Shown one piece after another: positions 17,349-26,639 of a stretch of 64,000 bases of DNA. The stretch is taken from the NCBI RefSeq assembly GCF_033971885.1, contig NZ_JALBUS010000005.1, forward strand, positions 84,742 to 148,741, given 5' to 3'. The translations under genes and the position numbers were made by a program. Position 1 is the first letter of the stretch. Every line of letters begins with the position of its first letter. This DNA is from Absicoccus intestinalis (GTDB lineage Bacteria; Bacillota_I; Bacilli_A; Erysipelotrichales; Erysipelotrichaceae). The notes beneath the pieces are model-generated. The model made no database searches, was not told the DNA's origin, and saw nothing but the letters and a program-made list of their open reading frames with translations.

Positions 17349-17377
17349 ATCATAAAGAAAAGAGGTCCACCTTTCAA
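17349..17377 (-). promoter_or_regulatory. promoter of the candidate RNA
   Basis: Minus-strand TTGAAA (17372-17377), 17 bases, TATGAT (17349-17354). It lies within the his terminator hairpin. Confidence 0.55.
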
Positions 17378-17399
17378 TCCATCTGGAAAGAATGACCTC
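17352..17399 (-). terminator. his operon terminator
   Basis: Minus-strand GAGGTC/GACCTC with inner CTTTC/GAAAG, then TTTTCTTT, just after the hisE stop. The 3' arm can alternatively pair downstream (CCTCTTTTC/GAAAAGAGG). Confidence 0.75.
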
Positions 17400-17410
17400 T
17401 CAAGTGGTAT

Positions 17411-17734
17411 TTATCGATTGACGATAGGTTTTCGTTCCGCTTTTAGATTGTGTTGTTTTTCTGCCCGACGATCCAATTCAGCTTCTACATCATCCAAGGT
17501 AATGCCTTTTTCTGCCATTAACACCAACACATGGTAGGAAAGGTCGCAAATCTCACCAATCAACTCTTCTTTGGATTGCGATAAAGCCGCAACCACAACT
17601 TCTGTTGATTCTTCTCCTACTTTTTTTAATATTTTTTCCAATCCCTTGTTGTAAAGATACGTTGTATAACTACCTTCTTCTGGATTGGCTTTTCTTTCGA
17701 CAACCGTTTGATAATCCCGCTCTAACGCTTTCAT
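17411..17734 (-). CDS. hisE: phosphoribosyl-ATP pyrophosphohydrolase
   Basis: Second step of histidine synthesis, 107 residues, an all-alpha MazG-like protein. LEKILKKVGEESTEVVVAA carries the EExxE metal-binding pattern, followed by GEICDLSYHVLVLM. ATG 17734 overlaps the hisI stop as ATGA. Separate HisI and HisE proteins here replace the fused HisIE of enterobacteria. Last gene of the operon. Confidence 0.95.
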   Translation of the reverse strand: MKALERDYQTVVERKANPEEGSYTTYLYNKGLEKILKKVGEESTEVVVAALSQSKEELIGEICDLSYHVLVLMAEKGITLDDVEAELDRRAEKQHNLKAERKPIVNR

Positions 17735-18060
17735 TTTACTTCTTCTCCTTCTAGTGTCCGATAAAAACATGTACGATGTCCCGTATGGCAAGCCGCACCA
17801 TCTTGTACGACCTTCAATAAGATCGTGTCATCATCACAATCGACCAAGATTTCTTTGACATGTTGATAATGGCCACTGGTTTCCCCTTTTTTCCACAATT
17901 CCTGACGCGATCGCGACCAATACGTGGCCAATCCCGAACGCAACGTTTCTTGTAGACTTTCTTCATTCATATAACCCAGCATCAACACTTGGCCATTCTC
18001 GATATCTTGAACCACACACGGAACCAGACCATCGCCTTTATTAAAATCAATTTCAATCAT
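17731..18060 (-). CDS. hisI: phosphoribosyl-AMP cyclohydrolase
   Basis: Third step of histidine synthesis, 109 residues, Zn/Mg enzyme. Motifs are VLMLGYMNEESLQ, TYWSRSRQELWKKGETSGH and the metal-binding DCDDDTIL ... AACHTGHRTCFYR. It overlaps hisF upstream and hisE downstream by four bases each. Confidence 0.96.
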   Translation of the reverse strand: MIEIDFNKGDGLVPCVVQDIENGQVLMLGYMNEESLQETLRSGLATYWSRSRQELWKKGETSGHYQHVKEILVDCDDDTILLKVVQDGAACHTGHRTCFYRTLEGEEVK

Positions 18061-18818
18061 AAACGTACAGGAATTCCTTTCTCTTTTAAATATGTTTTGA
18101 CATCATGCACCGTCAATTCATCATAATGAAACAGGCTAGCGGCTAAAGCAGCATCCGCCGCTTCTTGATCAAACACATCATAGAAATGTTCCAACGAACC
18201 GCAACCACCACTCGCAATCACGGGTACGGGCACTTCCTCTCGTACCGCTTTACAAAATTCCAAATCGTAACCGGCTTTGGTTCCATCCGTATCCATGCTC
18301 GTCAACAAGATTTCACCTGCACCCAAAGCCACACCTTGTTTGACCCATTCTAAAGCATCCAAACCCGTATCGATCCGACCACCATGTACAAATACATTCC
18401 AGCCCGATCCATCTTCGCGCTTTTTACCATCAACAGCCAAGACCATACATTGATTGCCAAATTGTTTAGCCCCTTCCGAAATCAATTGCGGATTCTTTAC
18501 TGCGGCACTATTTACACTCACTTTATCGGCGCCAGCTCGCAACATTTTACGAACATCTTCGATCGTACGAATGCCACCACCGACAGTAAATGGCATATAA
18601 ATTTCTTTGGCAACTTCTTTGACAACATTGACCATCGTATCACGATGTTCATGCGTAGCTGTAATATCTAAGAAAACCAATTCATCGGCTCCTTGTTCAT
18701 AATATTTACGAGCCAGTTCTACGGGATCGCCCACTTCTTTTAAACCAACAAAGTTGACACCCTTGACAACTTTTCCATCTTTTACATCCAAACAAGGAAT
18801 GATTCGTTTAGTCAACAT
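18057..18818 (-). CDS. hisF: imidazole glycerol phosphate synthase subunit HisF
   Basis: Cyclase (beta/alpha)8 barrel that uses ammonia from HisH, 253 residues. It begins LTKRIIPCLDVKDGKVVKG with the catalytic Asp, and has the second Asp in TSMDTDGTKAGYD. Phosphate loops are GGGIRT and SGGCGS. ATG 18818 overlaps hisA by 11 bases; a longer frame to 18914 lies wholly inside hisA. Confidence 0.97.
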   Translation of the reverse strand: MLTKRIIPCLDVKDGKVVKGVNFVGLKEVGDPVELARKYYEQGADELVFLDITATHEHRDTMVNVVKEVAKEIYMPFTVGGGIRTIEDVRKMLRAGADKVSVNSAAVKNPQLISEGAKQFGNQCMVLAVDGKKREDGSGWNVFVHGGRIDTGLDALEWVKQGVALGAGEILLTSMDTDGTKAGYDLEFCKAVREEVPVPVIASGGCGSLEHFYDVFDQEAADAALAASLFHYDELTVHDVKTYLKEKGIPVRL

Positions 18819-19539
18819 GATGATGCTCCTTACAATATTGAATGGCTTCCGGCAAATGCAATGTATCCGAATAGATAGCTTTGCCCGTAATGGCACCATA
18901 CAAATCCAAATCATTTAAAGCGGCAATATGTGCCATATCACGAATCCCACCACTTGCGGTAATATGTATCGATACCGTATTTTTTAGTTGTTTCAACATT
19001 TCCATATTCGGACCTTGCAACGTACCATCTTTGGAGATATCCGTAAAGATCAACGTTTGAACGCCCAGACGTTCCATTTCCTTCGCAAAATCCAAATAAT
19101 AATAGTCACTGTCTTCGAGCCAACCTGCACCACAAACATATCCATTCTTACAATCCATACCCACAGCAATCTTGTCTCCATATTGTTTGATGGCCGCTTT
19201 CAACAAAGCTTGGTCATGGATTGCAGCCGTGCCTAGGATTACTCGCGAAAGGCCACGCTCCAAATAATAGGTGATATCTTCCATCGTCCGTATGCCACCA
19301 CCCATTTCACAAGGAACCGAAACCGCATTGGCTACTTCACAAATCAGATCCGCATTCTTCTTGGAGCCTTCTTTCGCACCATCTAGATCCACCAGATGAA
19401 TATACTCTGCCCTTGCTTGTTCAAATTGTTTCGCAATGGTCAATACACTATCGCCCACTACTTCTTTTTTTCCATAATCACCTTGATACAAACGCACAGG
19501 TGCTTGATCAATGATATCAATAGCTGGCAATATGATCAT
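18808..19539 (-). CDS. hisA: phosphoribosylformimino-5-aminoimidazole carboxamide ribotide isomerase
   Basis: Fourth-step isomerase, (beta/alpha)8 barrel of 243 residues. It opens ILPAIDIIDQAPVRLYQGD with the catalytic Asp and has FTDISKDGTLQGPN and SGGIRDMAH phosphate-binding motifs. Overlaps hisH by ATGA and hisF by 11 bases. Confidence 0.97.
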   Translation of the reverse strand: MIILPAIDIIDQAPVRLYQGDYGKKEVVGDSVLTIAKQFEQARAEYIHLVDLDGAKEGSKKNADLICEVANAVSVPCEMGGGIRTMEDITYYLERGLSRVILGTAAIHDQALLKAAIKQYGDKIAVGMDCKNGYVCGAGWLEDSDYYYLDFAKEMERLGVQTLIFTDISKDGTLQGPNMEMLKQLKNTVSIHITASGGIRDMAHIAALNDLDLYGAITGKAIYSDTLHLPEAIQYCKEHHHVD

Positions 19540-20150
19540 ACAAATTCCTCCACAAAATATTTTAATATCGCAAGTCCATCTTCGGCACTCTTTTCTGGAT
19601 GAAATTGTGCACCCAATACATTTTCATGATAAACCAATCCTGGAATCTGATAAGGACCGTAGTGACAATACCCCAAAAGATCAGCTGGATCCATGTCGCT
19701 GGCATAATACGAATGAACAAAATAAACAAAAGGACGAGGGGATACCTCTTTAAAAATCGGATGCTCTTGTGCTTTTTCCAATTGGTTCCAACCAATATGA
19801 GGAATACGAATGGATGCATCCGTCATCGGGATCACTTGTCCTTTTAAAAAACCAAATCCAGGTGTATAGCCATCTTCTTGTCCGGCTTCAAATAATACCT
19901 GCATTCCCAAACAAATGCCTAGTAATGGTTTCTTTTCTTCTTTGACGAATTGACAAATGGTCTCATACATACCGGAATCATGGATATTTTGCATCGAATC
20001 GCGAAAAGCACCAACACCAGGCAAGATCAACTTATCACATGTTTTTAAAGCATCTGGATCCGAAACGATCCTATTTTCCACACCTAGATGATTACATGCA
20101 TTTTGTACACTGGCTAAATTTCCCATGCCATAATCAATGATCCCAATCAT
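19536..20150 (-). CDS. hisH: imidazole glycerol phosphate synthase subunit HisH
   Basis: Glutaminase subunit, 204 residues, supplying ammonia to HisF. It starts MIGIIDYGMGNLASVQNA, has the oxyanion strand PGVGAF, the nucleophile in LGICLGMQVLFE, and the His-Glu pair in AQFHPEKS. ATGA overlaps on both sides. Confidence 0.97.
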   Translation of the reverse strand: MIGIIDYGMGNLASVQNACNHLGVENRIVSDPDALKTCDKLILPGVGAFRDSMQNIHDSGMYETICQFVKEEKKPLLGICLGMQVLFEAGQEDGYTPGFGFLKGQVIPMTDASIRIPHIGWNQLEKAQEHPIFKEVSPRPFVYFVHSYYASDMDPADLLGYCHYGPYQIPGLVYHENVLGAQFHPEKSAEDGLAILKYFVEEFV

Positions 20151-20728
20151 TCGAGTTTTCCTTTCGTACTGTATACCCGATCGCCATTGACGATGATAGC
20201 TTGACTGATCGCATGTCCCAAAGCTTTAAAGATGGCTTCGATCTTATGATGATCATTGTTGCCATAATATACATTGACATGCAAAGTCAAACCACACGCA
20301 AACGCAAAGGCACGTAAGAATTCTTCTACCATTTCACAAGACAGGGTTCCCACTTGTTCGCGTTTCAATTCACAATGATAAACAAGATAAGGACGGCCAC
20401 TAAAGTCCAAAGTGACATTCGCTAACGTTTCATCCATCGGCAAAGTGAAAGAACCATAACGGTTAATGCCCACTTTATCCCCCAGGGCCTGGGCAAAAGC
20501 TTGACCTAATGTAATTCCACAATCTTCGATCGTATGATGATCACAAACATACAAATCACCTTGGGCTTTGACATCTAGATCAATGCCAGCATGAAATCCA
20601 AATAAGGTCAACATATGATCAAAAAAACCAATGCCCGTATCAATTTGTGTATGTCCATTCCCATCCAAATTGACTTTCACTTCAATATCGGTTTCTTTGG
20701 TTGTTCGCTTGATTTGTGCTTCTCTCAT
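20147..20728 (-). CDS. hisB: imidazoleglycerol-phosphate dehydratase
   Basis: 193-residue Mn-dependent dehydratase with the paired metal motifs GFFDHMLTLFGFHAG/DHHTIEDCGI and a second set FLRAFAFACG / NDHHKIEAIFKALG. It is the monofunctional form without the histidinol-phosphatase domain. Confidence 0.97.
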   Translation of the reverse strand: MREAQIKRTTKETDIEVKVNLDGNGHTQIDTGIGFFDHMLTLFGFHAGIDLDVKAQGDLYVCDHHTIEDCGITLGQAFAQALGDKVGINRYGSFTLPMDETLANVTLDFSGRPYLVYHCELKREQVGTLSCEMVEEFLRAFAFACGLTLHVNVYYGNNDHHKIEAIFKALGHAISQAIIVNGDRVYSTKGKLE

Positions 20729-21753
20729 AGCATTTCCCTCACATATTGTGACATGACATTCAAGACTGCCTCATTTTCTTGTTTATTACCAATCGAAATA
20801 CGGAAATGATCCGTACCCGGAAAATCACGAATGGTGATATCGGCTTCTTTGAATAATTTCAATAATAAAGCTTTATTTTCTGCTTTTCCATAAATGAAGT
20901 TGGCTTGACTTGGATAAAATTCCACAAATCGATACAACATCAGTTTATCCAACATCTCATCCCTAAAAGAAGTGGTTTGTTGGATCACGATGGAAATATC
21001 TTCATAATGATGCAAAACGATCGTTGCGAGCTTTTGCGATACGGTATTGACCGAATAAGGAACTTTTCGTTGGTCAAGATCTGCTATTCGTTTGGCATTT
21101 CCACACACAAACCCCACACGAAGACCGGCCAAACCAAACGCTTTGGATAAGGTGCGCGTTACTAATAAATTCTCATATCGATCCAATTGATCCAATACGG
21201 ATTGATCGCCAAATTCCATGTATGCTTCATCGATCAAGACCGGACAAGAAAAGCTTTGTACGATCTTTAAAATATCTTCTTTTGAAACACAGTGTCCCGT
21301 CGGATTGTTGGGATTGGAAAACAAAACGAAGTCAACCCCCTTTTCTTTTCCTTTTTGAATAAAATCATCCACATCGAAGGAACCATCTTCCTGGGTAACA
21401 TATTTTTCAATATTTGCTTCATAACTCGATGCATAATAATCGAACATGCCAAAATCAGGAGACAATGTATACATGGTCTTTTCATGATCCAGATAGGTAG
21501 ACAGCACCAAAGATAAACATTGATCCGATCCATTTCCAGCAATGATTTGTTCCGGTCTTAAGCCTTTGACTTGTGCATAGGCTTTCCGTAACGCACTACA
21601 CGTATCATCTGGATATCGATTCATATCAATGGTCGGTAAAAGCTGTACCATTTCTTCCATCACTTTTTCCGATACATTATAAGGAGATTCATTCGCATTC
21701 AATAAGATTCCCGTTTGTGCATGAGATTGATACGCTTCTATTTCTTTTCCCAT
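20725..21753 (-). CDS. hisC: histidinol-phosphate aminotransferase
   Basis: Class I/II PLP aminotransferase of 342 residues, using glutamate to aminate imidazole-acetol phosphate. Motifs are LNANESPYN, GNGSDQCLSL, FSNPNNPTGH, LIDEAYMEF and TLSKAFGLAGLRVG with the PLP lysine. ATG 21753 follows GAGGG and overlaps hisD by 16 bases; the longer frame to 21870 is inside hisD. Confidence 0.96.
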   Translation of the reverse strand: MGKEIEAYQSHAQTGILLNANESPYNVSEKVMEEMVQLLPTIDMNRYPDDTCSALRKAYAQVKGLRPEQIIAGNGSDQCLSLVLSTYLDHEKTMYTLSPDFGMFDYYASSYEANIEKYVTQEDGSFDVDDFIQKGKEKGVDFVLFSNPNNPTGHCVSKEDILKIVQSFSCPVLIDEAYMEFGDQSVLDQLDRYENLLVTRTLSKAFGLAGLRVGFVCGNAKRIADLDQRKVPYSVNTVSQKLATIVLHHYEDISIVIQQTTSFRDEMLDKLMLYRFVEFYPSQANFIYGKAENKALLLKLFKEADITIRDFPGTDHFRISIGNKQENEAVLNVMSQYVREML

Positions 21754-23033
21754 GATTGGACCCTCACTTTCACGGCATTCGCATGCCCATCTAAATTTTC
21801 TTCTTCCGCCATCTGGATGATATATTGTCCATACGCATCCAATGCTTCTTTTGAATAATGTAAGAAACAAGAACGTTTCACAAAACTGTCAACCCCCAAA
21901 GCACTGGAAAAACGGGCTGTGCCATTGGTTGGCAACACATGGTTGGTGCCACCAAAATAATCCCCAATACTTTCACAAGTATAATATCCCATGAATACAC
22001 TTCCGGCATTGACCACTTGAGCGAGATAGGACATTGGATCTTCAACCATCAATTCTAAATGTTCTGGTGCAATTTCATTGGCAATATCAATACATTCGGA
22101 AATGGTATCACAAAGAATGGATTTGCCATAATTTTTTAAACTTTGTTCGACAATTTCTTTCTTTGGCAATTGCGCCGATTGTTCTTTCAATTCGGCATTG
22201 ATCGCGTCAATTTGCGTTTGACTGGTTGCCAATAAAATCGGACTGGCCATCGGATCGTGTTCGGCTTGTGATAAGAGATCCGCAGCGACAAATGCAGGAT
22301 TGGCATGATCATCAGCCACAACTAAGATCTCACTAGGGCCGGCAATCATATCAATATCCACTTTTCCATAGACCAATTTCTTAGCTGCCGCCACAAAGAT
22401 ATTACCCGGACCACAAATCTTATCGACCGATGGAATGGTTTCCGTCCCATAGGCCAAAGCCGCAATTGCTTGGGCACCGCCAATTTTATAAATATCGGTC
22501 ACACCTGCCAATTTAGCAGCAAACGCAATGTTTGGATTGATCTTACCTTCTTTGTTGGGTGGTGTGACCATCACAATGCGTTTCACTCCAGCTACCGCAG
22601 CTGGAATCGCATTCATTAGTACACTACTTGGATATTGGGCTCGGCCTCCAGGAACATAAATTCCCACACTGGATAAAGGAAGCACCCGTTGACCAAGATA
22701 GACACCCTTTTCTTCTTGGAGAATATACGATTGGTTTACTTGTGCTTGATGAAAATACGTAATATTTTTTTTCGCTTTTTTCATCGATTCCATAAAGAAC
22801 GAATCACAATGAGAAATGGCTTCTTCCAATTCTTGCTCGGATACTTTCCATGCATCCATTTCAATGCCATCAAATTGTTTGGTGTATTTTTGACAAGCAA
22901 TATCTCCCTGTTGACGAACATCTTTTAAAATGTTGGATACCGTAACCAAGACATCACTGGAAATTTCTTGACTTCGACTCTTTAGATACGAAGATAATAC
23001 TTGATAATCATTTTTATTGATGGGCTGCAGCAT
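21738..23033 (-). CDS. hisD: histidinol dehydrogenase
   Basis: 431-residue Zn/NAD enzyme that oxidises histidinol to histidine in two steps. Signatures are VYVPGGRAQYPSSVLMN, KICGPGNIFVAAAK, DMIAGPSEILV, SQAEHDPMASPIL and APEHLEL, with GGTNHVLPT near the end. It overlaps hisG by 20 bases. Confidence 0.97.
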   Translation of the reverse strand: MLQPINKNDYQVLSSYLKSRSQEISSDVLVTVSNILKDVRQQGDIACQKYTKQFDGIEMDAWKVSEQELEEAISHCDSFFMESMKKAKKNITYFHQAQVNQSYILQEEKGVYLGQRVLPLSSVGIYVPGGRAQYPSSVLMNAIPAAVAGVKRIVMVTPPNKEGKINPNIAFAAKLAGVTDIYKIGGAQAIAALAYGTETIPSVDKICGPGNIFVAAAKKLVYGKVDIDMIAGPSEILVVADDHANPAFVAADLLSQAEHDPMASPILLATSQTQIDAINAELKEQSAQLPKKEIVEQSLKNYGKSILCDTISECIDIANEIAPEHLELMVEDPMSYLAQVVNAGSVFMGYYTCESIGDYFGGTNHVLPTNGTARFSSALGVDSFVKRSCFLHYSKEALDAYGQYIIQMAEEENLDGHANAVKVRVQSWEKK

Positions 23034-23661
23034 TTTGTTTCACCATTCTTTCCAAATCTTTTAACACATCCATGACTTCTTGTCGTTTCAATTTAAAACT
23101 GGCTTTATTTACGATGACACGCGCACTGATGGGACAAACATCATCTAAGACAACCAACCCATTTTCTTTTAGGGTCGTTCCGGTTTCCATGATATCCACA
23201 ATGCCATCACACAGCCCCAGGATCGGTGATAATTCTACGGAACCATCGATCTTGATGATTTCAACATCCATGCCTTTCGCATTAAAATAAGCTTTGGCTA
23301 CATTGGGGTATTTGGTCCCGATTTTGATATGACCAACTTTATTCAATAGATCAATGTCAGGTAAACTGGCCACGATGAATTTACATTTGCCAATTTCCAA
23401 ATCGAGCATTTCATAATATTCTTTGCCACCCTCTAAGATAGTGTCTTTACCAACAACGCCGAGATCGGCAACACCATGTTCTACATAAGTCAAACAATCA
23501 TTGGACTTTACTAAAAAATAACGAATGTCTTTTTTCGTATCTTCAAAGACCAAAGCTCGTCCTTTATCTTTTAAATTTTCAATGCCATATCCACATTCTT
23601 CCAACATGGCAACGGTTTTCTTTTCCAAACGACCTTTCGTTAAGGCAATAGATAAACTCAT
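23014..23661 (-). CDS. hisG: ATP phosphoribosyltransferase catalytic subunit (short form)
   Basis: First committed step of histidine synthesis, 215 residues. The short form lacks the regulatory domain and needs HisZ. Visible are SIALTKGRLEKKTVAMLEECG (cited in part), LGVVGKDTI and the PRPP loop DIMETGTTLKENGL. Overlaps hisZ by ATGA. Confidence 0.97.
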   Translation of the reverse strand: MSLSIALTKGRLEKKTVAMLEECGYGIENLKDKGRALVFEDTKKDIRYFLVKSNDCLTYVEHGVADLGVVGKDTILEGGKEYYEMLDLEIGKCKFIVASLPDIDLLNKVGHIKIGTKYPNVAKAYFNAKGMDVEIIKIDGSVELSPILGLCDGIVDIMETGTTLKENGLVVLDDVCPISARVIVNKASFKLKRQEVMDVLKDLERMVKQNAAAHQ

Positions 23662-24761
23662 TCGACGACCTCCACTTCTTCACGATCCCAAATGATCAAT
23701 TCCACTGGATTGGTTTTTCGTATTTCTTGCGCTTTTTTCAAAGCTTCCACTTGTTTCGTTTCAGGATAACAAATTTTTATGGTTTTGGTTTGTGGTGCTT
23801 TCACAACGGATAATAAATAATCCAATTTCACACTGAATCCACAAGCTGGCAAGTCACGGCCAAATTTTTTCAACAATGAATCATATCGACCACCACTTAA
23901 GACACTATGTCCAACTCCATTCACATAGCCCTCAAAAATAATGCCTGTATAATAATCCAAATGTGGTACTTTTCCTAAATCAAATTGAATATGGGAACGA
24001 TAGCCTAATTCGGATAACTTTTCATATAAGCCTTGTAGCTGATATACGACGGCTTTCAATGCGGAATTGAAACTGAGAACCAGGGCTTGATCCAAAGCAT
24101 CCGGACCAGATAATAATGGTAGTTCCATGAAGAATTGGGCTTCCTTTTCTTTTAGATGCAATTTTTTGACAAATTCTTTTAATTCCACCATGCTTTTTCG
24201 ATCGACCAGATTGGCTAGTTCATATTGCACATTGGCATCCAACTGCAAGGTTTGACAAGCCAATTTAAAGAAATCACTGTTACCAATTTCTAATTGATAG
24301 TCATCAACACCGATGGCTTCCATCGTATCCAAGGCCAAAACTAAAACTTCAAGATCATGACTGGAGTCCAAACCAATGAGTTCCACACCACAGTCGCTGA
24401 CTTCACCGAGTTGGCCAGCAAACATCTGTCGCACTTTAAAGACGTTGGAACAATAGCGAATGCGATAGGGTGGTTTGATCTTGGTGTATTTGGATGCACA
24501 AACACGAGCAATAGGTACGGTCATGTCCATACGTAAAGTTAGGATCTGGCCATCTTGATCAAAGAACTTATACATATCTTGTTCATTGACTTCACTAAAT
24601 GCATTTTGATAGGTTTGTAGAAATTCAATCGATGGTGTCATGATGCGTTGATAACCATAGGATTCAAAAACACCTTCAATTCGTTTTTGTAGAGCGGTTT
24701 TCTTGGCACAATCTTCTAAAATGATATCGCGCATGCCCAAAGGAATTTGGATTTGTTTCAT
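23658..24761 (-). CDS. hisZ: ATP phosphoribosyltransferase regulatory subunit
   Basis: 367-residue class II aaRS-like protein that lacks tRNA-charging activity and forms the HisG-HisZ octamer. IPLGMRDIILEDC is the HisZ start; motif 2-like RMDMTVPIAR and a YYTGIIFEGYV segment are present. ATG 24761 has AGGAGG seven bases upstream. First gene of the operon, directly behind the T-box terminator. Confidence 0.93.
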   Translation of the reverse strand: MKQIQIPLGMRDIILEDCAKKTALQKRIEGVFESYGYQRIMTPSIEFLQTYQNAFSEVNEQDMYKFFDQDGQILTLRMDMTVPIARVCASKYTKIKPPYRIRYCSNVFKVRQMFAGQLGEVSDCGVELIGLDSSHDLEVLVLALDTMEAIGVDDYQLEIGNSDFFKLACQTLQLDANVQYELANLVDRKSMVELKEFVKKLHLKEKEAQFFMELPLLSGPDALDQALVLSFNSALKAVVYQLQGLYEKLSELGYRSHIQFDLGKVPHLDYYTGIIFEGYVNGVGHSVLSGGRYDSLLKKFGRDLPACGFSVKLDYLLSVVKAPQTKTIKICYPETKQVEALKKAQEIRKTNPVELIIWDREEVEVVE

Positions 24762-24780
24762 ATTGCCTCCTAAATAAATA

Positions 24781-25020
24781 AAAAAACGTCCCTGATAAGG
24801 ACGTTTGATACGTGGTTCCACCTTACTTCATCGCCACTTCACAATGACGACCTCTCTAAGTGCTATCACACTCTGGTCCAGTAACGAGGACAACCGGATC
24901 GAACTACTCGATTCGCACGACCAACTCCAGGATGTGTTCGTTTTGACGTACTCTTTCTTTTCACCAACCAGAAAGTCTCTACTTGCCGTTTCGAAAACTA
25001 CTATTTCCCTTCTTTGTTGT
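24781..25020 (-). promoter_or_regulatory. T-box leader of the his operon
   Basis: A leader of about 240 bases. The minus strand contains AAGGTGGAACCACG (24811-24824), the T-box that pairs with the uncharged tRNA acceptor end, followed by a terminator ACGTCC/GGGACGT with T-run (24781-24805). Upstream lies a long stem I region with AGTAGAGA-like elements; GAACACATC offers a CAC (His) specifier, although I did not fold it fully. Uncharged tRNA-His would allow readthrough into hisZ. Confidence 0.88.
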
Positions 25021-25026
25021 ATTTAT

Positions 25027-25055
25027 AATATAGATAATCTGGGTTCAAATGTCAA
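25027..25055 (-). promoter_or_regulatory. his operon promoter
   Basis: Minus-strand TTGACA (25050-25055), 17 bases, TATATT (25027-25032), directly before the T-box leader. Confidence 0.85.
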
Positions 25056-25094
25056 CTTGAATTGTAAGAAATTGTAACTAAAATGAAAATTGTT

Positions 25095-26639
25095 TCAGAA
25101 CAGAGGCGCAATCAGACGCACAATGGCTCGCCAGGTTCGAACGATCATGTTGATGTCGCCTTTATAGTCTTCACTCACATCTTTCGATAAATCAAACATA
25201 TGATCAAAATCCTTTTTCATATCAGCAATACAATCGACATGGGATAGGTAGACGCCATTTTCAAAATGAAGATACAAAGATCGATAGTCCAGGTTGATCG
25301 TTCCACACGTTGCGACAGTATCATCACTGATACACATTTTCGCATGAGGAAAACCAGGAATATATTCAAAGATGCGAACGCCACCGCGAACCAAATCGCG
25401 GTAAAAAGATTGGGTAAACATATACGTGATTTGTTTATCGGGTGTTCCTGGTGTAATGATTCGAACATCTACACCGCGTTTGGCGGCCAATGTCAAAGCA
25501 CGCGTCATTTCATCGGTAATGATCAAGTAGGGAGTCACAAAGTATACATATTTTTTGGCATGATTCACAATGCTCATATATACATCTTCACCGAGATATT
25601 CATCATCCAATGGTGAATCCGCATAAGGTTGAACAAAACCTTTGGATGGTACGGGTTGAGCCGTCAAATATTTTGCCATGGCTTGATGGGTTGGATCGTT
25701 GGCATTCCACATTTCTAAAAAAGTTAGGGTCATGGAACGAACGGCACTTCCTTCCAAGCGAATGCCCGTATCCTTCCAATATCCATACGGATGGGTCCGA
25801 TTGAAATATTCTTCTGCTAAATTATATCCGCCTGTATAGCCAATTTGACCATCAATGACCGTGATTTTTCGATGATCTCGATTATTCATAAAAACTAAGA
25901 TCCAAGGTCGGATGGGATTAAAGACCTGACACTGAATGCCATAGCTTTTCATTTCTTTGATAAAGCTTTTATTTAAAAAACCAATGCTGCCCATATCATC
26001 ATAGAAAATTCGTACTTCGACGCCAGCAGCCGCTCTTTCAATCAATACTTCTTTCATCTGCCCAAAAGAATAACCATCTTCAATGGCATGATATTCCATG
26101 AAAATAAAATGTTGCGCTTTTTTCATGTCTTCAATTTGGGCATTGAATCCATCGATGGCTTCTGGATAATAAGTAATGGCGGTATCTTTATAAACGGGAA
26201 AATGACCACAGTTCCATATCAGATGGGCATCTTTCGCACTATCGATATCCACCGATTCCATTTCTTTTAGGATAGCTCGGTCTTGATGAAAATAGCGATA
26301 TAAAAATAGATCAATATGTGTATATACTTCGCGCACATGGGTAACTAGGCTGGTGCGTCCAATCAAAAAGTAAAGGCCCATCCCAAACATTGGAAAGGCC
26401 AAGATCAATGCCATCCATGGAACATTGATAGAAACATTCTTATCCCGTCCATAGATCCACAAAGCCACTAAGATGGCTAAATTATTGATGGCTTGTCCGA
26501 TTTGTGGAGAAATAAATTGCAGTTGACCAAATAGATTCAATAGCCAGAAAATCTGAAACGAAACAGCAACGATCACCACGAAAAGACGCATGATACTATT
26601 CCGGACATTGGTCCTTTTTTCGACGCGCATTTTAGACAT
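25095..26639 (-). CDS. cls: cardiolipin synthase
   Basis: Phospholipase D superfamily enzyme of 514 residues that joins two phosphatidylglycerols. N-terminal membrane segments at about 20-45 and 55-80 are followed by a PLDNF-type anchor region. The two HKD motifs appear as NRDHRKITVIDG with GYTGGYN, and FPHAKMCISDD with CGTINLDYRS. ATG 26639 follows GGAGGAAAGG and overlaps the phosphodiesterase gene by eight bases. Confidence 0.92.
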   Translation of the reverse strand: MSKMRVEKRTNVRNSIMRLFVVIVAVSFQIFWLLNLFGQLQFISPQIGQAINNLAILVALWIYGRDKNVSINVPWMALILAFPMFGMGLYFLIGRTSLVTHVREVYTHIDLFLYRYFHQDRAILKEMESVDIDSAKDAHLIWNCGHFPVYKDTAITYYPEAIDGFNAQIEDMKKAQHFIFMEYHAIEDGYSFGQMKEVLIERAAAGVEVRIFYDDMGSIGFLNKSFIKEMKSYGIQCQVFNPIRPWILVFMNNRDHRKITVIDGQIGYTGGYNLAEEYFNRTHPYGYWKDTGIRLEGSAVRSMTLTFLEMWNANDPTHQAMAKYLTAQPVPSKGFVQPYADSPLDDEYLGEDVYMSIVNHAKKYVYFVTPYLIITDEMTRALTLAAKRGVDVRIITPGTPDKQITYMFTQSFYRDLVRGGVRIFEYIPGFPHAKMCISDDTVATCGTINLDYRSLYLHFENGVYLSHVDCIADMKKDFDHMFDLSKDVSEDYKGDINMIVRTWRAIVRLIAPLF

